DNA of 64,000 nt from the NCBI GenBank assembly GCA_026874595.1, contig CM049313.1:69434659-69498658 (forward strand). The letters are read 5' to 3'. The notes under the pieces were generated by a model, which searched no databases, was not told the DNA's origin, and was given only the letters and a program-made list of their open reading frames with translations. Positions 52,133-64,000 of this stretch are shown here, one piece after another; within the stretch, counting starts at the first letter, position 1, and each line of letters begins with the position of its first letter. Made by a program: the position numbers and the translations under genes. Source of the stretch: Sipunculus nudus (taxonomy: Eukaryota; Annelida; Sipuncula; Golfingiida; Sipunculidae).

Positions 52133-52939
52133 CAGATATCAGATACAGCACGTGACACTATATACACATGAAAACAAAGAGATAAACAAATTCAGTGCAA
52201 TAACTTTGCATATCTATACAGAAAACAAAATCAGGTTATCATATAGCATAGATACGGATATGATAAGATAAATATATATATAGGAAAGGATAAGTCAAAT
52301 ATTAAATGGTAAAGTTAAAAGTTTAATCTTAGGTATATACAGGCAATTTGGGGCATTGCGTGATGGTAATCGCTGCATAAATAGGATAAAAAACTTTATT
52401 CTTATCGAAATCAGCTAGCGATGTGTAAATAATATATGTACGACTTGCGTCATACACATTTACTGCAATTTACCAGCCATGCTGTTACACAGCAAAAAGC
52501 AAGTATATTCATCAAGAATCAATATTGAAAAGAAATGAATTGTTTACAAAATAATTTACTGGTATAAAAATTAAAATCTTATTTCCAGAGAACGATCATC
52601 CATTAAATCATGCTCTCTTGACGATTTTTAAGAATGTCATCGTTTTTTTTTTTAGTTTATTGAACTATTATTATGTTTAACAACAAATAACTGAAACATT
52701 GACAGAAATTACAAGCCAAGGCTGAATGGCAACTAATAAAAGATAATGAACAATTAGGTTTATGCAGTTATGCATTTTGTATTTACCTTTTCATTATATT
52801 TGACTTTTTTGTACAACAAACGTTTTACCTTGTTAACATGTGTAATACCCATAAATATTCATGTATATATATATACATATATGCATGCATAGCTTGAAAT
52901 TCATACATACATGTATAATATAAAATAAATGTTTATTGT

Positions 52940-53185
52940 CAATCGCAGTTTCGGATTCTGCATGAGCAAGGGTCAAGGGGGTCTGCGCCCCCCCCCCCTT
53001 TTTTTTTGTTTGTCAGCCAGCCGCCGCAGGCTTTTTAAGGGGTTTTAAACCGGTTTTGCGGTCAGGACCCTTCCCTTTTCCGCAGACATTATAATGTAGG
53101 ACTTTTTCAGATCATTAGTCTTCCCGGTTTGGACACAACCTCCAACCCCATGCACCCCTTTCGAAAATTTGGATCCACCATGCAA
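52940..53185. repeat. Probable degenerate mobile-element fragment with poly(C)/poly(T)
   Basis: ggtcaagggggtctgcgcccccccc is imperfectly self-complementary. It is followed by a T run and a GC-rich stretch (cagccagccgccgcagg), then ttcgaaaatttggatcc. The composition is foreign to its flanks. Family not recognised. Confidence 0.35.
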
Positions 53186-53411
53186 TTTCTCTGTAATGTA
53201 CCTATTTAGTTTTATCTATTAGTTTATTTTGTCTTTAAGTATATAGTGTCCTTATACCAGTCTAATCATATAAATCATCGTGTCATGTTTTGTATACATG
53301 CATTGTATTTTAGGGTAAAATATTTCTCCAGCGCATGTTATAATAAATAATTCTGATAAACAACAAGCAATCTTTTTATTCATATAATTGATTATAAATG
53401 ATCAATGATAG

Positions 53412-53413
<2 letters not shown>

Positions 53414-53469
<56 letters not shown>

Positions 53470-53500
53470 GTGTGTGTATATATATATATATATATATACG
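53414..53500. repeat. (AT)n with (GT) interruption
   Basis: AT array to 53457, then gtgtgtgt and a second AT run. Confidence 0.9.
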
Positions 53501-53862
53501 CGTGTGTTGTGTAAATATATACATGCATTAACATTGTTTGAAGTTTGATAGAAAAAACAAAAATAAATTAATGAAGATGTTAGCCTCATATGGCAATATG
53601 ATCTGAATATAGATATACGTATCTTGAAGCAAGAAAAAAAAAACAGGTAAACGTATATACGCTTAAATTAAAGTTACCATACATATCTTAAAATGCCGTG
53701 CGGGCTATATCTATAATACATGATTTTCGACTTTATGTATGCATGCAAAGACACGCTATATCTGAACTATGTATGCAAGCTTTGCGGGTTTCATATTGCA
53801 TGCATGTGCAGCAGGTAGATTTATTCCAATACATGCAATCCTCTCACGTAAATACTTTATTC

Positions 53863-53865
<3 letters not shown>

Positions 53866-53912
<47 letters not shown>
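53866..53912. repeat. (AT)n microsatellite
   Basis: About 23 AT units. Confidence 0.95.
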
Positions 53913-53915
<3 letters not shown>

Positions 53916-54217
53916 CACATACAGATATTCTTATACATATATACATGTATATAAACACATATATACAGCTACACAACACTGTTCGGTATGCATGGGTATA
54001 ATATTTAGTGTATCTGCAAGCATGTCTGTTTCTGTATTTTAAGAATACAATATACATCGTATTTCTAAATTAACGAACACATAAATACATGTAGACACAT
54101 ATCAATATATATTTATATTTGTCCGAATTATCCTCTAACACATATTTATACATATACAATGCATGTGCATGTGTGTATCTCTATACTTGTGTGGCCAGGC
54201 AGGGAGTCGCTGCGGCC

Positions 54218-54249
54218 TTGTCTTCCAGTTCTTCTGAAAAGGAAGACAA
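54218..54249. other. Short perfect hairpin
   Basis: ttgtcttcc (54218-54226) and ggaagacaa (54241-54249) form a 9-bp stem with a 14-base loop. Too short for a miRNA precursor; function unknown. Confidence 0.4.
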
Positions 54250-54839
54250 TTTAATGTCGGCACAGCAGAAGACGCCGTAAGCTATATATATATATATATA
54301 CATATATATAGAGCATCGTTATCAGTAATTTGAAAAGGTATATATATTTAAATGTTGGCCCAAAGGCTCTGAGATGAATCTTGTGATTTAATATTTAATT
54401 TTTTAAATTAAAGGGCACCAAATGAACTGATCACGATAAAGTCACGCCATTTAGTCACAGCCACACAATGTTAGTTTAATAGTTAGAACCCATGCATAAC
54501 CCTAAGCACCAACCAATCCCCCACCCTTTTGTTATTCAGTAATTCCTTTATCCAATATGACTAAATTCGGTTAAGTGAACTGAATTACTAGTAATTGACT
54601 TTTATAATGGTTTATCAATGATTTATTGTTATGTTAAATGAGAAAATCTGTCTGAATTTTTCCGTTTATCAGAAAATCACAAAAATATGCAACTGTGTTT
54701 TACATTTCAAATATTACTCAGTGCATGCAAAGTGTGTTATGCAGGGGTTGGCTATTATCAGTTCAATATACAGGATAATGCGTTTTGTAAAATTTAAATT
54801 ATTTACTAACAGTTAACTTTTGCAGTTAACCTGAATTTG

Positions 54840-55960
54840 CTAGAGTGATGGGTATATGCGAGTCAACAAGACACACGTTGAGTGCGTGGTTCGGTATAGG
54901 AGGGTGTGTTCGTAATGAATATTCCATCGTCACTTGGTCCTACAGTAGCGAGTCATCGCTGAGGCCGGGAGGGGGAGACCGTGTTTCTTGTCCAAATCAC
55001 GGCTAGTTCTCCTTAGTTAGCCAAATAAATTACATTTACACTCTCGCTTGCCCGGGTTTCACAGGACCCACACGGCTCGCGTGGCGTTGTAGTCAGTCGT
55101 AATCAAACCAAGACTAAGGGTAAAGCCAAAATGGACTCATAAATCGACCCAGCTCGCTGAGCTGCTGACTTTGAAGCGACCGCGGCAGGCAGAAATTACA
55201 AATTGTGTAATTGATTTACCGAACAGGCCGTCCCCGCAGTAGCTTGAATCACGCGAACTCTCAATTTCCTGGAGGAGCAAAGCGGTTAGCGCGGATGAAT
55301 ACACGTACTTACACGCACGGCTGGAGACGTTTGAGGATCCCGGTTCGGTAATTCTAGGCCCCTATTTCACTCAATATCCGCCTCTATTCCACGCCAGTCA
55401 AGCCCCAATCCAGCGCATAAATACCAGTAATTAAGACCATTCTGTTGATGGGGATAAAGCTTTTACCTCTTCAATACACACTATACATGAGAAATGTGTT
55501 TTCCAAACCAATTTCCTGTACGCTGTACTCGTGTTACTTAGAAAGCTTTCCGATCTGGCGGACCCTGGTTGCCTGTGAAGCTTCTTGCGGCGCTAATCTG
55601 GCGTGTGCTATCGACAACACCTCGCCTGCTTTCACGGCCATCAAAGAACTTAATTTAAACGTTCTTGAGGGTAATAAAGAATTAAACAATAGCGACAATC
55701 CCCATATAAGTTAATTAAGCTGATGCTCGGCTCGGAGAGGGACGGCACCGGGGCGCTTCTGGTACTATTCATCCTGGCAACCGATCTGGGTCGGCCACTA
55801 ATGTCGGATATTGAGAGAGCTCTGTCCAACTTGACCGCCCCGGTGTTTAATTAACAGTCCGCTCCCTGCTGTCACACTGGAAGGTAACGTTTTGTCCCTC
55901 AGCCCCTCAAAATACTTTTGCAGACAGTTGCGGTGTTTTTAAAAGGCTTTGATAGTAATA
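54840..55960. promoter_or_regulatory. Large downstream GC-richer island, candidate enhancer
   Basis: About 1.1 kb of balanced, repeat-free DNA about 10 kb after otp. Homeodomain-type words are ccagtaattaagacc (about 55425), gttaattaagctgatg (about 55711) and gtttaattaacag (about 55844). There is a GGATTA-like variant region and a palindrome-like ggcggaccctgg. The 89-residue reading at 55445-55714 has no domain. Composition and spacing resemble the intronic island at 40.9-42.3 kb; an enhancer role is inferred. Confidence 0.45.
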
Positions 55961-56776
55961 CAAAACCATGCACGCCAGGAGGAGGAACAGCTTATACAAT
56001 ACCTGAGTACTAATTAAAATTCATATGTGTATGTATCGATACGAATACGGACAGGTATTGAAATACATATACATATATATATATACGGATACGGATACGA
56101 ATTAAAAATTCATATATACATGTATCTATACGGATACGGAAACGGCGCATGGAACCTCGTGTATTTTTTTCCATGCAGATGGGTTTGTGTAGAGACTAAG
56201 ACACGGACACGTTCAGGAATACTGCACTTGCTGATGTAAATGCTTTGTTTTTCATCAGATAATATCAAAAACACATGAAGCTGCGATATCATAAATATGC
56301 CAAGTCTCTCTCTATATATATACATATGTATATGTAATGGGCAATTATTCCTGCACAGTATCATTGTATATCGATATCCGTGCGCAGTTTTCATACCACA
56401 TGTATATGTCTTTTCAAGTGAAAAAAGTTATTTGCCGTATGTATTATGATATTTTATTTCTACCGGAGAGCGCCTAGCGTTAATCATAAATCGGTAACAG
56501 AAGCGTGCACAGTCTATAGTGCGTGATCACAGAAGATGACGTTCTTTCAACGTCATACAAATAAATGTCATATCAGAATGTCGGAAGAAATAAACACGTT
56601 TAATAACATGCATATGCAACGCTAAGGAAACCTTTGCCCAACCTGAAAGAGGGATTAACAATATTTACTTATTTGCAAGTAAATTCATGCAGAGAAAACA
56701 TGGGTGTTTTTGGCGAAGTGTTCATGCAGTAGGTCGTAACAAAACCTGGTTGGCCGAGGAAGCTGATACCCTGCTT

Positions 56777-56777
<1 letters not shown>

Positions 56778-56818
<41 letters not shown>
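56778..56818. repeat. (GA)n microsatellite
   Basis: About 20 GA units. Confidence 0.95.
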
Positions 56819-56820
<2 letters not shown>

Positions 56821-56931
56821 ATAAACAAAATGGCGTCTCAAAATTCGTGCATGGCAACATTTATGCCACTGTTAAAATCTGTGCTTAACTACGGATGGAT
56901 GTTTTTAAACAGTTTTCAAGACAGTGATGTA

Positions 56932-57472
56932 CTGGGTCCCCAAGATCCGAGTCCCAGAGCAGGGCTGAGTTAAGGTCACTCGGGTCCGAATACCAGTCAT
57001 TGAGTCCAAGTCCACCTTCTATACGAGTCCAAATCATTTGGAATCCGAGTTCAAGTCCAATACAAACCTTTTTATTTAAAGATTTTTTAATATCAAAATT
57101 TGTATATACTTTTTGGTAGTTTTCAGGTGCTTTAACTTTAAGGTTTAATTACGTTTAAACCCCGGTGCACACCTTAAACGTGGTACTTGTAGGCTTATAA
57201 TCTGTAATATAACTGGTTATAATTGGTCTTATATTTTGAAATGTAGTATGGTATGTATAATTTTACATTTTGAAATACTGTTTTGAAGAGGTCACCCATG
57301 TGTACAAAGCTTTATATAGAATGTCTTACCTTCAAGTCCGAGTATACAAGTCCTTGTCCAGGACCTTAAGTCCAAGTCCGAGTACAAGTTCTAGTCCAGG
57401 ACCTTAAGTCCAAGTCTGAGATTTTGAAAAGTGGACCCGAGTTCAAATCCGGACTGAATTCCTACATTACTT
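56932..57472. mobile_element. MITE-like element rich in 'gagtccaagtcc'
   Basis: It begins cagtgatgta and ends tacattactt, an imperfect terminal inverted repeat. Both arms are built from short direct words (gagtccaagtcc, aggaccttaagtccaagt) and the interior is AT-rich. About 541 bp, no open reading. A shorter relative lies at 8285-8425. I cannot see a clean target duplication, so the superfamily stays open (hAT-like is possible). Confidence 0.5.
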
Positions 57473-57919
57473 TGAAAGACCATTAAAATTAAGTTTTATT
57501 ATAGGATGCTCTTGTTCTGAAGCGACTGTGCTTCGTCCCGATTACATGCATTTACTGCTCAATTACACTTACATGTTTTTTCAAGTTATCTTTGCTTGTT
57601 CAAGGACCCTATAATGTAGCGAAATAGGAAACTGAATATTGTATGAATGTCTTTAGTGCCATCTGCTTTTTTTATGGAACGAAGCGCCCAAGTGTAGACT
57701 ATAGATATAACAAAACCGTGAACCGAGTGCCAAATCAAAACTTTGGCCAAACCGCAAAAACGCCCTGTGGGTGCCCATCTATAATTGCACTAAGGGGACC
57801 ATATTACATGTATATGTCAATGGAGCCATGTGTCCGAAAGAGAATGACGTTCAATTATACAGTTGAAGAGAAAAAACATCGAACAAAATGATATAAAAGT
57901 TTTTCTTGTATTAAGATAA

Positions 57920-57920
<1 letters not shown>

Positions 57921-57991
<71 letters not shown>
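57921..57991. repeat. (TA)n microsatellite
   Basis: About 35 TA units. Confidence 0.95.
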
Positions 57992-57993
<2 letters not shown>

Positions 57994-58678
57994 GCAAACC
58001 TCACGCCGCTATATATACGCAATTAATGATCGGTAGCAAACACAATACTGCCATATATACGGCATGTGGAAGCAGGTTCAGTGATAAGCCGTCACCCACC
58101 CCACTCAACCTCCGTCCCACCTCACATTTGTGTTTTGGCTTTTTAACTATCACCTTAAGTCAGTTTTATTCACAATCAGCCTTGTGCAACCGTGAAAATG
58201 ACTAAACATTAGAAAGAGGAAGGTTTATAATAGTAACTGTTCTGCTGCTCAGACCAGGCCAAGGCTTTGTATATTTTAACGTGCAATTGACCCCTATATA
58301 TTTGTGAAGTTATCAGTGGAAATGTGCTGTTGTAATTCTTGATTGTACAGATATGCAATTTACAGCTTAGTCACCGTCAGAGACTAAAAAACCACACGTT
58401 TATCCCCATTAGTCAATAACCGATTCCTTCTATAATCATATAAAGGTTAGTCACGATATTGGAATGAGTTTGAGGCTCTGGCATGAGTTTAGAAGCATAA
58501 TCATATTTCTCTAATAATTAAATACATCTTTATTTGGTCATATTTTCATTCATAATTCATTCATAGTATTTATATAAAAAATAAATATACAGACAATAGA
58601 TCAACTGCTTGGTGATGGTTTTGCCATTAATTAAAAAGTCCTCTGTTTTCGGTGAGCCTGATTTCTTGGCCCTCAACG
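57992..58678. other. Intergenic DNA, no gene seen
   Basis: No coding, RNA or repeat feature that I can support. Confidence 0.6.
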
Positions 58679-58686
58679 CCTTTGTT

Positions 58687-60621
58687 CAGCGGCGTACCTA
58701 GCCTCATTGCCGCCCGGGGCTGTCTTAGAAATTGCCGCCCCTCTAACAAAACATTACAAAACTTAATAACATATTGAAATATATCTAGTCAAATGTCCAT
58801 ATTACAGGCTTTTATTTGACAACAACGGATGGATGAATTCTCTGGAAGGGAATTCTTCCGCCACATATTAAAGAGCAGACATCTCCTTGCTAATGTAAAT
58901 CAAAAGATCGCTCGAAGCTCAAACAATTAAGTATATTTCATTATGAAGTGAACAGAAAGGAATTAAACGAATAAATTGTAACTATAAACAGAGTACACTG
59001 CAGGATACACATATAATGTGGGAAATTGAACTTTCATCATTCATGTAAACAGGATTCATGATTACTTTACACTCAACTTGGGAAAAAAAAAACTTTATTT
59101 GGTGAGTGTTATTCCATTCTCAACGCATACAAATACTTTGTCACATCTATAATCCACCTCTTGTTATATCGCATATGACAGCAGGTTCACCTACTAGAGC
59201 TTTTTTGGTGTTGCAAGGCACTTTAGTCTTTACTAAAAAAGCGTAATTTATGAGTTAAGCCTATATATGTAGGCAGGACATGTTTAATATTTTCACATAA
59301 TATATTTTCGAATGTTTGGACAAACCGACTTTGTTTAATTAAAATATCCTCAAGTTAAAAGCATACTTCACGAGGTTTTATTTATGAACTTTTGACTAAT
59401 TGTTATTCATTTAAGTATTTAAATAAATTTCAAGTAATGATATAATTTAAACATATATTTTAATTTAATTTCAAATGATTTGTCACAATATACAACAATT
59501 GTCTGTAGGAAGTGGATCCATTAAACTTTTAATAAAAGAATTAACAGCACAGGTAAATATATCTTTAATTTAAGTTTTGAACTCTTAAAAGTTAAAACTG
59601 ATACTTGTTACGTATATTGAACATGAGGCTAAGCGGCCAGATGGATTTATCCTGCCGGACAGTAATAATAGAATTATATTTTAAAGTTAAAATAATTCCT
59701 ACATAAGTCTGGGTGTTTTATTCTTTTTCTTCACGTTACATAAAAGATCATGCAGAACATATTGGTTTATCAAAAGACACAGGGATTTAGGTAGTACTCA
59801 TTATATACACGATAGTGTAAACGTCTGTATTTTAACGAGATTGATGTTAGAGTATGAAGAATAATGGAAAAAGGGCATTTCAGGTTGTTTCAGGCTGTTT
59901 AAATATCCTGGAATTTCGGGAATTCAAGGGCTCAAGAATGGAAATTCTTAATACTTTTCAAGGAAAGAGCAACACAATTCGTCAAAATATTTTTCGCACA
60001 ATGTGTACGACAGACACCCCCCCCCCCCCCCCCCCCCCCACCACCGGGGGCCATTGGCCTTCTGGCGGGGTTTCCCTGGTGATTATCAGGTGCTGCTAGG
60101 GATTTCTGCAAAAAACGAAATGCAGGCTTTTTGCATGATTGGTCAGTTTATCGATGGCGTTCTGACATTGCAAGACCACAGATCTAACAAAGAATAAACT
60201 ACAGATATGTATTTCTTTTTTGCGTATAGCATGCCTCTATAGAGATCGTCCGCAACTAATTTGGTTGGTTCCACTGCCCAGTTTTAATCCCTGAAATTCT
60301 TGAAAAGGGACAAAAGTCCAAATTTGAACTTTTTGAGAAACTCCTTATGCCACTAATTAAACTAATTCCTAGAAATGCCGCCCCACAAATGTACAATTCG
60401 TTCGCTAATCATTATGTAGGTTCCACTGTCCAGGTTATAATCCCTGAAATACTTGAAATGGGACAAAAAAGCCAAATTTGTACTTTTTGAGGAACTCTTA
60501 ATGCCACTCATTATACTATTCCCCGAAATACCGCCCCCCAAAAAAATGTGCCGCCCGGGGCGATCCGCCCCTGCCGCCCCCCCCCCCCCACACCCCCCCC
60601 CCCCCCCCCGGTACGCCACTG
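58687..60621. mobile_element. Non-autonomous hAT-type DNA transposon, complete ends
   Basis: The left end is cagcggcgtacc (58687-58698) and the right end ggtacgccactg (60610-60621), an inverted repeat with one mismatch. The element is flanked on both sides by the identical 8-base word cctttgtt (58679-58686 and 60622-60629), the target-site duplication length of the hAT superfamily. Both ends also carry gccgcccggggc-type sequence inside the terminal repeat. The 1935-bp interior has no transposase reading. It includes two direct copies of about 127 bp offset by 152 bp (60267-60392 and 60419-60545) and poly(C) runs at about 60017-60039 and 60577-60609. Confidence 0.88.
60267..60545. repeat. Tandem subterminal duplication inside the hAT element
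   Basis: Each copy starts ggttccactg, continues aatccctgaaat and gggacaaaa, then aatgccact, and ends near ccgcccca. The copies are diverged, so the duplication is old. Confidence 0.85.
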
Positions 60622-61419
60622 CCTTTGTTTAGTTATGCCCTATATATACGGCGCATGTTAGGATGACGAATAACGCTTGATTAGAACCTTGCATGTGCAG
60701 TTCTAAAATGTCCTTAAATATACGTTTGGTCGGGAATCAAACGACCTTGTATATATCCAGGATAAATACCGCATGTACAGCATTTTCACCTTTAAGGTTA
60801 CACGTTACCAGACTATTGATTTTTGTTAATACTTTTCTTACAGCAGCCTATTGAGTTTTATTTTCTGCCCCGGACACCATATATAATGCAGGTTTCAAGA
60901 GTCTGAGTTTCATAAATACTCGAGATTCCCCAAACACCGGAGAGATGGTTATTTTGCAAGACTTGGGTACGCATGCACTTCAGTCTCGATCTCAGTGAAG
61001 ACCTTCTGGCAGTTGAGTCCATCAAATGATGGAGAGAAAAGTGACGTCACTCTATCGCCTCTCTTGTTAATTCTGCCCCATAAACAGGTGGTTATTTAGT
61101 AAAAATAAAACAGAAAATACAGTCAAATAGATTACACTCAGGAACGGGAGCACATGCAACTAATATTTCAGCAACAAAGCCTCATCAGATAACTCAACAG
61201 CCTATAGGAATTAGCAAATCACCTTTAAGTATAGACAATATTCATGCAGCCACAGATCCACAAAAAGACCGTATACAATGAGAGAAACAATGAGAAATAT
61301 CCGTGACATAGAAAAATTGTCATTCATGCATGTGTTGGTGTCCATTTCTACATATATATACTCGCTATAGGCTTTTACGTTAAGTCTTGAATGAAACCAA
61401 ACTAGACAATACACAAATA

Positions 61420-61580
61420 CAGTCGAACCTGTCTAATAAGTTACCTGTCTTTTAAGACCGCCCCTGAGTGAAGCAACAGAATTCACATTGATCATAACTG
61501 ACTTGTCGAATAAGCTCACCAGTAAATTAAGTCCACTTAGGGCCAGCCCCAAGGATGGTCTTATGGCACAGGTTTTACTG
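61420..61580. mobile_element. Pogo/Tigger-like MITE
   Basis: It begins cagtcgaacctgtct and ends acaggttttactg. The ends are complementary over most of about 14 bases, and further in, ttttaagaccgcccc matches the complement of ggatggtcttatgg. TA flanks both ends (61418-61419 and 61581-61582), as expected for the Tc1/mariner-pogo group. At 161 bp with no coding capacity it is a MITE. Confidence 0.65.
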
Positions 61581-61649
61581 TAGCATTTTAACAAGAGAGC
61601 ACTGACAGCTTGAGAGAGCACACCTCTTCCAGACCACGCCTCTGTTGGT

Positions 61650-61925
61650 AAGCCCCAATAATGCAACGCTTCTAAAAACAGAGGCGACGTATGTATAAAT
61701 GTGGTGAAGAGAATAATGTAGTCCGTTCACATATGTTGGATAAGAATTGCATAAAGGCAAATTATATAAAATGTGTTATTGTATGGGAAGAACTTACCCG
61801 TATTTGTAATATTTTTAAAACATGCATATGTGAAATGTAAATAGGTGTTTCCTTGAAATGTAACAAAGTTTTATTTAGAAGATTGACAACTGAGACAAGT
61901 AGTCCCGGCCATCCCCACGCATAAT
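61650..61925 (+). repeat. Dispersed repeat, copy B (pairs with 16095-16375)
   Basis: gtagtccgttca, ggataagaattg, aaggcaaattat and gtaacaaagt occur in the same order as in copy A, with point differences and small indels. The two copies lie on the same strand about 45 kb apart. It lies immediately after the pogo-like MITE. Confidence 0.65.
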
Positions 61926-62632
61926 AATAACTAAATCGGTTTCGTTACAAACATAACCCTCCACTAAACTCGATTTAGATAGGTACATTACTATGTGCGT
62001 AAAGTTGTGAACAGACAAACCATCCAACTAACGAACCAGAGAAGAAAACAACACAACACTTCATGGCTGAGGTTACAAACGTATGTATACAAAATGGTCA
62101 AAAGGAGTTTGATCAAGTGTTTATATTACCATGGAGCTAGCTATTTTGATGCCAATTTTCTAGAAGATATACTAAGAGAGACACGTTTGGTATGCCGGAT
62201 TAAATCATATTAAAACGCCAAGCGAGCAACAGTGCAGAGATGATGTGATTAGTTTCAACATAAATGAACAAAAGATAGCTCAAGTTAAACCAAAAAGGCG
62301 TCAATGTAATTATCAAAACATGCTTTAGTTGTTATAATCACCGCAGCAAGTGATGGCTTAATTGAGAGGTCACAACTTTTGCCTTATTTACAACCCTATT
62401 AATTATCGCGGCAGGCACGAAGTATAAGGAGTGTTTGAAATCTATAGAAGCAGCGCCTGTCTCCCGCAGTGGGGTTAACTAGAACATCATGACGGAGGCT
62501 AGAGGGCGTGGTGGCTTTGTTTCGATATAACAGTGAGGTCACTTGTCTTACTTCACAGCCAATTACTTTTTCTTTAATTTTCTTTTTCATTCTCTTTTCA
62601 AGAGAAAACAACAACAACAAGCGGTTATGTAA

Positions 62633-62634
<2 letters not shown>

Positions 62635-62685
<51 letters not shown>
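62635..62685. repeat. (CT)n microsatellite
   Basis: About 25 CT units. Confidence 0.95.
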
Positions 62686-62689
<4 letters not shown>

Positions 62690-64000
62690 TAATGGACAAA
62701 ATGACCTGAAAGTAGTGATCTCGACAATGAAAACCATGCATCTACTAGTACATATGAATAACAAGCAAATACTGTGAGAGACAAAAAATAGCCTGTATAA
62801 GATATCAATTAATATACACGTCATATCAGTCATGCTTGATTTTAGTCTCTAACCTGCAATTTTACTGTAAGGTTTTATTCAACCGAAATACTTGGCAATA
62901 CGCCTACGACCCTCAGGCCGCGGTTATACACTGCAGTCGTCCCAGATGTCCTCCTTTGTAACCGCTGCTTTATCTTTGTTCCAATACCAATGTGCGCACA
63001 GAGCACAGAAATACAATCGTACTAGTGAGAGCGGGTGTTGGATGTTTAAAATTTGGAGCTGGATGCACTATGCAAGACCACGCTCTCATTGTTCTGATTA
63101 CAACTATTTGCATCGTGCGCATCCCGGTGTTCGTACTCAGGAAAAGCAGCGGTTACACGAGAGGAGATCTGATTTATTGCAGTGTTTAACTGCTATGTGA
63201 GGAGTGTAGCACACACCCGGTATTTTTGTTTTAAAATATGCAATATGAACATTTATACAGATCAAACACTTCAGCTGTCTTTTTACCACACAACTGTGCT
63301 TGCATTGCTCTATGTTCACGTGGATTCAAAGTGTACGATATTCGCGATAGGTAAAATGAAACCTTCGTGAATGAGACGCCTCATATATACTGTAGCCTCA
63401 TGCATTGGCTTCTCATGAACGTAATTCAGTCCTGAAGCGTTGAAAAGCAAATTTTCGATATAATAAATAATAATAGATATTTTATGTTACAGTACATCAG
63501 AGGTTTATATATACGATTAATATCAGATGTTTTATATTATCTACCAACAATGAAAATAAATACACTCGTTAGATGTACCCTTCGGTACTTAGGTAAAATA
63601 TGGTTTTGTCTGCATATAAACTGGTTCATATTATATACTCTGTGTAGGAAACTCTATGTTAGATCTAGATATTATAACTATAGCGAAAAACAGCCAGAGT
63701 ACACGTGAAAATCGGGATATTCCACCCCGCGAAGATAAAGCCAACCGACGCATGGGCACAATTTGGTGAGGGACAGAGGGGCACGCCCTACCCCTCTACC
63801 ATCCCACTTTTTCAACCATGCTATATCCTCCTACATCTTTCTAAATATGCAAAAGCCATTTTGTAATTAAAAATTGCAATTGAAAAATAGTTAATTGGAA
63901 ATGTGTAACAGTGTTGCAGTTCCTAAAATTAATGAACTCTATAGTCTTTTAGATATGAATAAAAATAACAAAATGACTGATAATATGACATGATTCACCC
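62686..64000. other. Intergenic DNA, no gene seen
   Basis: 62880-63190 is GC-richer with several overlapping readings in different frames and no domain. The rest is AT-rich. Confidence 0.6.

Overview
This is a strongly AT-rich animal nuclear window. It has long introns, dozens of (TA)n, (GA)n and (TTATA)n microsatellites, homopolymer G/C runs, tRNA-derived SINEs and cut-and-paste transposon relics. There are no operons, bacterial genes, viral genes, rRNA genes or CRISPR arrays. The only gene that can be supported is the homeobox transcription factor Orthopedia (otp). The protein, intron pattern and repeat style suggest an invertebrate bilaterian, most likely a lophotrochozoan such as a mollusc. 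That placement is an inference, because nothing in the window names the species.

otp lies on the + strand as three coding exons: 25512-25587, 29525-29826 and 44284-44829. The splice phases agree (phase 1, then phase 0) and give 307 residues: a short N-terminal leader, a linker, a Q50 homeodomain at residues 81-140, a Gly/Ser/Met-rich tail with the Otp block DSLCSF...DTRW, and a C-terminal OAR motif. The tiny first exon was found by its strong Kozak ATG, its gtaagt donor and its phase match. The second intron is 14.5 kb and splits the homeodomain between positions 46 and 47. A poly(A) signal follows the stop codon.

Region by region: 1-9.4 kb is AT-rich, with two GC-richer islands (about 0.8-1.9 and 4.2-5.2 kb) and two dispersed repeats. 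9.5-12.9 kb is a large minisatellite with an 84-bp unit made of three 28-bp monomers. 14.4-18.5 kb is a nest of transposon relics: a SINE, a solo-LTR-like insertion inside a TA array, a second SINE, and a family of GGGGTAATCTGAAATCG palindromes. 18.5-24.6 kb is mainly AT repeats with one GC-richer island. 24.66-25.5 kb is the otp 5' flank and promoter. 25.5-45.0 kb is otp, whose large intron holds several GC-richer islands between AT microsatellites. 45-58 kb is downstream intergenic DNA with further islands, notably 49.9-50.7 and 54.8-55.96 kb. 58.7-60.6 kb is a complete-looking non-autonomous hAT element with a perfect 8-bp target duplication, followed at 61.4 kb by a pogo/Tigger-like MITE.

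The picture fits a developmental regulator in a gene desert, with scattered GC-richer islands that are good candidates for enhancers. I found no novel multi-gene system. The most unusual sequence objects are the nested 28/84-bp minisatellite, the palindromic GGGGTAATCTGAAATCG family and the mobile elements with readable boundaries.
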